Source of the DNA: Lysobacteraceae bacterium | GTDB taxonomy: Bacteria; Pseudomonadota; Gammaproteobacteria; Xanthomonadales; BQJN01 | Assembly (NCBI GenBank): GCA_021604725.1 | Contig: BQJN01000027.1 | Span: 1 to 46,839, forward strand | Reading direction: 5' to 3' | DNA length: 46,839 bases | Shown here: positions 42,123 to 46,839 of the stretch, in pieces | Layout: each line of letters begins with the position of its first letter | Position numbering within the stretch: the first letter of the stretch is position 1 | Program-made: the position numbers and the translations under genes | The notes under the pieces: generated by a model | Databases searched by the model: none | Told to the model about the DNA's origin: nothing | The model's input: the letters and a program-made list of their open reading frames with translations, nothing else

Positions 42123-42542
42123 CTACCAGCTCCCTTCATTCGGCATTGAGGCCCAGGGCTCTTGAGGCGCTTTGCGCTCACCGGCCTGCAGCAGCTCAAT
42201 GGAAATGCCATCGGGCGAGCGAACGAAAGCCATGTGCCCATCTCGTGGCGGCCGATTGATAGTGACGCCTCCGTCCATCAGCCGCTGGCAGCTTGCGTAG
42301 ATGTCGGCGACACGATAGGCCAGGTGGCCAAAGTTGCGCCCACCGGAGTATTCCTCCGGGTCCCAGTTGTAGGTTAGCTCGACCTGAGCATCCTCATCGC
42401 CAGGCGCGGCCAGAAAAACCAGGGTGAAGCGGCCGGCTGGCACCTCTTTGCGCGAGACTTCGATCAGCCCCAGCTTGTCGCAATAGAAGTCCAGAGAGGC
42501 GTCGAGGTCGCTGACGCGAACCATGGTGTGCAGGTATTTCAT
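42123..42542 (-). CDS. gloA: lactoylglutathione lyase (glyoxalase I)
   Basis: Converts the methylglyoxal-glutathione adduct to lactoylglutathione. The 139-residue protein has the four expected metal ligands His5, Glu55, His73 and Glu116, the family motifs F-Y-C-D-K-L-G-L and F-G-H-L-A-Y-R-V. Length fits the short nickel-type bacterial enzymes. The start overlaps the stop of the PqqB-like gene (ATGA). Confidence 0.93.
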   Translation of the reverse strand: MKYLHTMVRVSDLDASLDFYCDKLGLIEVSRKEVPAGRFTLVFLAAPGDEDAQVELTYNWDPEEYSGGRNFGHLAYRVADIYASCQRLMDGGVTINRPPRDGHMAFVRSPDGISIELLQAGERKAPQEPWASMPNEGSW

Positions 42543-43480
42543 AGGGCGTGTTTGTCTCCGGTCGAGGCGACCCCAAATCCAGCCTGCAGAATCTGAGCGC
42601 GCTGTGGCGAATCAAGTAGCAATACTGGATTGGAATGGTTTAGGTGGATGAACTGAATTTTCGACCGATCGTATTCAGAAAGTTCAGAAAACCGTTGCAT
42701 GCTCTCGGCAATAAAAGGATGCGGAATTCGACTCATGTCACGATCGCCCAACTCGCCATCGGCGAAAAAAGTGCCATCAAGAAAAGCGACATCTACGCTG
42801 CCCAACATGTCTTCAATACGCACGCCCCAGTCGTCCCAGCGCTCCCACTTGTCGATATCAGGAATGTAAAGCGCTACACGACTCGGCCCCTGAATGGTGA
42901 ACCCCACCACCTCAGAGTATTCCTCGCGATGCGGCACGCGTATTGGCGTGGTCGACAAACGCCGGTTGAGGCGAGTCGATTGATCCTCTTCAAGCTCGCG
43001 AATCTCGATGTTGTTTAGCTCGATGAGCTGGTTCCACGGCCCGTTGCTGTTGAGGAAACGGCGCATCTGCGGCATGGCATAGACCGGAACGCTATTGGCA
43101 CCCATCACCTCGCGACCCAATTGAGCCAACCCCAGATAGTGGCCAATGTGCGCGTGGGTCAGCAGGATGCCAGCAAGACCCGGGCGTTGCTCGGTCGGTT
43201 GCGCCAGGTCCAGAGCATGCAGCTGCTCACGAAAGTCAGGCGTCGCGTCCAACACCCATCGCTCGCCGGTCAATGGATCAATCAAGCCAAGTGAAGACGC
43301 ATATTGGCGCAAGGTCGAATCGGCCCAGGCCGCCGAGTCCGTGGTGCCGGCCTGCGGAACGCCCGCATCTTGAGCAACGCCGAGCACCAAAAGGTAAGGA
43401 TCCTGCGCCCAGGCCGGGCTAACGAGTAGGGCGAAACACAGCACACCGATTTTCTTATTGATTTTGTCTATCATGATCAT
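42539..43480 (-). CDS. exported PqqB-like metallo-beta-lactamase-fold protein
   Basis: 313 residues with a signal peptide (about 10-25, P-A-W-A). It follows the PqqB layout: [11 protein letters not shown], then [13 protein letters not shown], then [12 protein letters not shown], then F-I-H-L-N-H-S-N-P. The canonical T-H-x-H-x-D-H metal motif has Gly in place of Asp (H-A-H-I-G-H), and the cysteines typical near the N-terminus are absent. No other pqq gene is near, so this is a stand-alone PqqB-like hydrolase of unknown substrate, not evidence for PQQ synthesis. Confidence 0.75.
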   Translation of the reverse strand: MIMIDKINKKIGVLCFALLVSPAWAQDPYLLVLGVAQDAGVPQAGTTDSAAWADSTLRQYASSLGLIDPLTGERWVLDATPDFREQLHALDLAQPTEQRPGLAGILLTHAHIGHYLGLAQLGREVMGANSVPVYAMPQMRRFLNSNGPWNQLIELNNIEIRELEEDQSTRLNRRLSTTPIRVPHREEYSEVVGFTIQGPSRVALYIPDIDKWERWDDWGVRIEDMLGSVDVAFLDGTFFADGELGDRDMSRIPHPFIAESMQRFSELSEYDRSKIQFIHLNHSNPVLLLDSPQRAQILQAGFGVASTGDKHAL

Positions 43481-43575
43481 AAAAACGTTTAATTTGTTCT
43501 ATTACACTTGAATCGAGACAATAATCCCACGATGTAACTGTTTACCGCAAACCAACGCTTTGAAAGGAGCACGAA
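43481..43575. promoter_or_regulatory. divergent promoter region, pqqB-like / ahpC
   Basis: A short AT-rich region between divergent genes. On plus, TTGTTC (about 43495) with GACAAT 17 nt on is a weak promoter candidate for ahpC. AAAGGAG at 43562-43568 is a strong ribosome site 7 nt before the ahpC ATG. No OxyR-box could be assigned. Confidence 0.35.
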
Positions 43576-44115
43576 ATGAAAACTGTAGGCAAAAAATTCC
43601 CGAAATTTTCCATGCAAGCAACGGTATCGAACGATATCGATGATGCTTTCGTGAAAATCGACAACGATACATACAAGGGCAAGTGGCTGGTTGTTTTCTT
43701 TTACCCGAAAGATTTCACCTTTGTATGCCCGACCGAAATCAAGGCTTTTGGCGACCTTAACAGCGAATTCGCCGATCGCGATGCCCAAGTTCTGGCTGCC
43801 AGCACCGACAGCGAGTTCGTCCACCTGGCATGGCGTCGTGACCACAAAGACTTGAACGATCTGCCGTTCCCGATGCTGGCTGACGTCAAGCGTGAATTGA
43901 CCTCAGATCTGGGCATCCTCGACAAGGAAGAAGGCGTCGCACAGCGTGCCACCTTCATCGTCGATCCGGAAGGCATCATCCGTTTTGTATCGGTGACCGA
44001 CCTGAACGTTGGCCGCAACCCGGAAGAAGTGCTGCGTGTTCTCGACGCACTGCAAACCGACGAGCTGTGTCCCTGCAACTGGAATGCCGGCCAGGACACT
44101 CTGAAAGTCGCTTAA
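43576..44115 (+). CDS. ahpC: alkyl hydroperoxide reductase AhpC (typical 2-Cys peroxiredoxin)
   Basis: Reduces peroxides in the cytoplasm. The 179-residue protein has peroxidatic Cys51 in F-V-C-P-T-E and a C-terminal E-L-C-P-C-N-W with Cys165 and Cys167. This is the three-cysteine form of mycobacterial AhpC, which is recycled by AhpD and not AhpF. That fits the ahpD gene immediately downstream. A GCCGCC/GGCGGC hairpin (44126-44149) and a weak hairpin with TTTTTT (44175-44193) follow, possibly lowering read-through into ahpD. Confidence 0.94.
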   Translation: MKTVGKKFPKFSMQATVSNDIDDAFVKIDNDTYKGKWLVVFFYPKDFTFVCPTEIKAFGDLNSEFADRDAQVLAASTDSEFVHLAWRRDHKDLNDLPFPMLADVKRELTSDLGILDKEEGVAQRATFIVDPEGIIRFVSVTDLNVGRNPEEVLRVLDALQTDELCPCNWNAGQDTLKVA

Positions 44116-44234
44116 ATAGCGACCAGCCGCCCTGCGTAACCAAGGCGGCACTGATAACGGATCCTCCGATGGCCAGGGACGGCCCTATTTTTTGACCGAA
44201 CTGTATTGGACTTAACACCCCAAGGAGCCTCGCT

Positions 44235-44786
44235 ATGTCTATTGATACCTTGAAATCTTCGATTCCCGACTATGCTCGTGACTTGCGCGTCAACCTGGGA
44301 AATGTGCTGGCAGAGCGCGGCTCGCCGGGGCTGAGTCCAGAGCAAATCGCGCAGACTGCATTGAGTTGTGCACTGGCCAGTGGCCATCAAGCGGTCATTA
44401 CAGCCGTTGAAGCGCATGTCAGTGATGTTTTGACCGACGCGCAGGTAAACGCTGCCCGCTCAGCTGCAGCCATCATGGCCATGAACAATGTTTACTATCG
44501 GTTCCTGCACCTGGTCGGCAATGACGAGTACCAGAAGATGCCGGCCGGCCTGCGTATGACCGTCATCGGCAACCCTGGCATCCCGAAAGTCGATTTCGAG
44601 CTAATGAGTTTGGCTGTGTCAGCCATCAACGGCTGTGGGCTGTGCATCGAGTCGCATGAGAAAGTCTTGCGCAAGGAAGACGTTTCACCGCAAGCGATCC
44701 AGAGTGCAGTGCGAATTGCAGCCGTGATCAAGGCTGTGAGTTCGGTGCTTGGCAGTGAGAGAGGCGATCTGGCGGCAGCGGCCTAA
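44235..44786 (+). CDS. ahpD: alkylhydroperoxidase AhpD
   Basis: Reduces the AhpC disulfide; works with AhpC and a lipoamide system in mycobacteria. The 183-residue, all-helical protein has the catalytic C134-x-x-C137 in N-G-C-G-L-C-I-E-S-H with Glu139 and His141 positioned as in the family. A strong AAGGAG ribosome site lies upstream. Its presence with ahpC and absence of ahpF support the AhpC/AhpD pathway. Confidence 0.92.
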   Translation: MSIDTLKSSIPDYARDLRVNLGNVLAERGSPGLSPEQIAQTALSCALASGHQAVITAVEAHVSDVLTDAQVNAARSAAAIMAMNNVYYRFLHLVGNDEYQKMPAGLRMTVIGNPGIPKVDFELMSLAVSAINGCGLCIESHEKVLRKEDVSPQAIQSAVRIAAVIKAVSSVLGSERGDLAAAA

Positions 44787-45059
44787 GGGCTAGCGGTCTT
44801 TCGGCGAAGCCTGCGGCCAAAGCCAACGCTGCCCGGCTACCACCCGGACCTAACGCACAAGCCTCCCTTCTCCCAGTGAGCCATGCGAACGACGCGGGAG
44901 AAGGTGACTGCACGCCAGGTGCGCCCAGTTGCAAAACTGAACTCTCAAGGCGCGCCCTTCCCATAATCATCAACATCGGCACAGCCGACCCGAGACCAAC
45001 GGCACTGACCAAATGCGCATCACGATGTAAGCTAAGTGGTTTTCATCGAGGGGCTTGCC
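44787..45059. other. intergenic region, nothing recognised
   Basis: 273 nt with no gene. No terminator-like hairpin with T-run stands out after ahpD. A GAGG ribosome site precedes the pepF-like ATG at 45060. Confidence 0.4.
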
Positions 45060-46839
45060 ATGAACTGCAAACCAATTCTCGCGCTGGCCATCGCTGGCGC
45101 GCTCTCAACCGCCGCCATTGCCCAGGAGGAACCGGCTGTGGACCCGAAATACACATGGGATTTGACCGAGCTTTGGGCGACAGTTGACGACTGGAGCACT
45201 GCGCGCGAAGAAGTCATCGCATCGCTGGACCAACTGGAAGCCCGCAAAGGCACGCTCGGTGACAGCGCCGATTCGCTCTACACCACCCTGCGCATGATGT
45301 CCGATACGCTGCGCAAGGCGGGCCGCGTGTTCGTCTACGCTTCCCTCAATGCCGACGAGAACCTCGGCGACCCCGAAACGCAGGAGCGCCGTCAACTGGC
45401 GCAAATCATGTTCGGCCGCATGAATGAGGCGACTGCCTGGTTTCAGCCCGAACTGTTGGCCGTTGGCGCAGAAAAGATTCGCCAGTTTCAGGCCGAAGAC
45501 GAGCGCTTGAAGCCGTTTGCGTTCCAACTCGACAATGCCCTGCGCAACGCCCCGCATACACTCGGGGAAGAAGCGGAAACTGTGCTGTCATACTTCAGCC
45601 AGCCATTCGGCGCGCCCAATGGCATTTATTCACTGCTGTCCAACTCCGACATCCCGTGGCCGGAAGTGGAAATGTCCGATGGCGAAAAGCACCGCATCGA
45701 CTCGCCCGGTTATTCACGCTGGCGCGCCAGTGCCGACCGAGATGATCGCAAGCGTGCCTTCGACGAGTTCTGGGGCAAGTGGGGCGAGTATCGCAATGTG
45801 ACCGGCAGCGTGCTTAATGCGCACCTGCAAACTCAGGTCTCCTTGTCCAAGGCCCGCAAGTACGAAAACGTGCTGACCCGCGAATTGTTCCAGGACAACC
45901 TGCCACCTGATGTCTATCGAACCCTGGTGTCCGAGGTCAACGAAGGCCTGCCGACCCTGCACCGCTACTTCAAGCTGCGAACCCGAATGCTCGGCCTGGA
46001 TCAGATGCATTACTACGACATCTATCCGCCTTTGGTCTCCCTGGACAAAAAATTCGACATCGAGACCTCCAAGCAGATCACTCTTGAAGCAATGGCACCG
46101 TTGGGCCAGGACTGGGTCGACATGCAGTCTGAAGCTATTGAGCAGCGCTGGATGCACGTCTACCCGTCACCAGGCAAGCGCTCGGGTGCTTACATGTCAG
46201 GTTTCGCTTATGACGTCCACCCCTACCTTCTGCTCAACCACAACGACGATTACGAGTCGCTGTCGACGTTTGCGCATGAGTGGGGCCACGCCATGCACAC
46301 GCTGTACGCCAAGTCTGAACAGCCGTTCGAAACGGCTGCCTACGCGACCTTCATCGCTGAAATACCGTCGACCTCGCTGGAGCTGATTCTGCAGCAGTAC
46401 ATGGTTTCAAACGCTGAGTCGATAGACGAAAAGCTGTTCTATCTCGGTTCCGGTCTGGAAAGCATGCGCGGTACATTCTTCCGCCAAACCATGTTTGCCG
46501 AGTTCGAATTGGCGCTGTATGAAGCGGTGGAGCGCGGCGAGGCGCTGACCGGCGAGAAGATTTCGAACATGTACCTGGAGTTGCTGCGCCGCTACCACGG
46601 CCATGACGACGGCGTGGTGTTGATCGACGAGTTGTATGCCAACGAGTGGATGTTCATCCCGCATTTCTACTACAACATGTACGTTTTCCAGTACGCCACT
46701 TCACTGACCGCAGGGGCGGCGCTGTACACCAAGATTGTCGACGAAGGTGCCGCCGGCGCCGAGAACTACAAGAGCCTGTTGCGCGCCGGTGGTTCTGACT
46801 ATCCGTACGTACTGCTGAAGAACCACGGCGTTGACATGG
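45060..46839 (+). CDS. exported M3-family oligoendopeptidase, 3' truncated by window edge
   Basis: The frame is open from 45060 to the window end, at least 593 residues, with the 3' end missing. It has a signal peptide (about 1-20, A-A-I-A) and then the oligoendopeptidase F layout: an N-terminal domain with W-D-L-T-E-L, a long helical region and the zinc motif H406-E-W-G-H410 within F-A-H-E-W-G-H-A-M-H. A Glu ligand is expected about 25 residues on, in I-A-E-I-P-S-T. It cleaves short peptides. The signal peptide makes it periplasmic, in contrast to cytoplasmic PepF. Confidence 0.9.
   Translation, partial: MNCKPILALAIAGALSTAAIAQEEPAVDPKYTWDLTELWATVDDWSTAREEVIASLDQLEARKGTLGDSADSLYTTLRMMSDTLRKAGRVFVYASLNADENLGDPETQERRQLAQIMFGRMNEATAWFQPELLAVGAEKIRQFQAEDERLKPFAFQLDNALRNAPHTLGEEAETVLSYFSQPFGAPNGIYSLLSNSDIPWPEVEMSDGEKHRIDSPGYSRWRASADRDDRKRAFDEFWGKWGEYRNVTGSVLNAHLQTQVSLSKARKYENVLTRELFQDNLPPDVYRTLVSEVNEGLPTLHRYFKLRTRMLGLDQMHYYDIYPPLVSLDKKFDIETSKQITLEAMAPLGQDWVDMQSEAIEQRWMHVYPSPGKRSGAYMSGFAYDVHPYLLLNHNDDYESLSTFAHEWGHAMHTLYAKSEQPFETAAYATFIAEIPSTSLELILQQYMVSNAESIDEKLFYLGSGLESMRGTFFRQTMFAEFELALYEAVERGEALTGEKISNMYLELLRRYHGHDDGVVLIDELYANEWMFIPHFYYNMYVFQYATSLTAGAALYTKIVDEGAAGAENYKSLLRAGGSDYPYVLLKNHGVDM

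Noticed and set aside
42539-43480. PQQ biosynthesis locus
   Set aside because: No pqqA, C, D or E gene nearby, and the protein is exported with an altered metal motif.
45105-46664. Several minus-strand frames over the pepF-like gene
   Set aside because: Shadows; the plus frame has signal peptide and HExxH and stays open to the window end.

Overview
The window looks like a chromosomal segment of a gammaproteobacterium, most likely close to the Xanthomonadales/Lysobacterales. The evidence is the blocks tRNA-Pro/Arg/His/Leu - tig-clpP-clpX-lon-hupB - tRNA-Val/Asp - ppiD and map-glnD-dapD ... yffB-dapE, the IPTL-like and 'IFxxxF' C-terminal tails on secreted proteins, and base composition in the mid-50s %GC by eye. 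The assignment is inference; there is no rRNA to anchor it. No prophage, insertion sequence with transposase, or CRISPR array was found.

Layout: (1) 1-3159: a roughly 400-bp MITE-like palindromic element, then a Spy/CpxP-like periplasmic protein followed by a sensor kinase and an OmpR-family regulator (envelope stress). (2) fabI. (3) 4386-15802, minus strand: four tRNAs, tig, clpP, clpX, lon, hupB, two tRNAs, a terminator, ppiD and a secreted DNRLRE protein. This is a protein folding and proteolysis cluster. The tRNA spacers carry three near-identical 107-nt four-hairpin elements plus a diverged fourth, and a recent 197-bp tandem duplication that copies the 5' end of tRNA-Arg. (4) 15969-20055: a GbsR/MarR regulator with a 26-bp palindromic operator, cydAB of the short-Q-loop (cyanide-insensitive) type, and a protein with two cyclic-nucleotide-binding domains and a rhodanese domain. 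(5) 20512-22035: a membrane-anchored FMN glutamate-synthase-like protein. (6) 22303-29423, minus strand: a tight five-gene cassette with a large secreted protein, two paralogous pentaheme cytochromes, a lipoprotein, and a secreted protein that reads as the catalytic domain of a copper amine oxidase with an altered active site. The lipoprotein resembles the small N-terminal domain of the same enzyme family, so this may be a split copper-amine-oxidase-like protein wired to multiheme cytochromes. It is the best candidate here for an undescribed system. (7) 29503-39210: dapE, yffB, then an inserted block (secreted protein, lipoproteins, membrane protein, mgtE), then a RelB/DinJ-like orphan antitoxin overlapping dapD, then glnD and map. 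(8) 39555-41824: lemA plus DUF2207 protein. (9) 42123-43480: glyoxalase I and a PqqB-like exported metallo-beta-lactamase-fold protein. (10) 43576-44786: ahpC-ahpD peroxidase pair. (11) 45060 to the end: 3'-truncated, exported M3-family oligoendopeptidase.

Many adjacent genes overlap by the ATGA or TAATG type, so most blocks are translationally coupled operons. Intergenic space is rich in palindromic repeats of at least five kinds, several lying between convergent genes.
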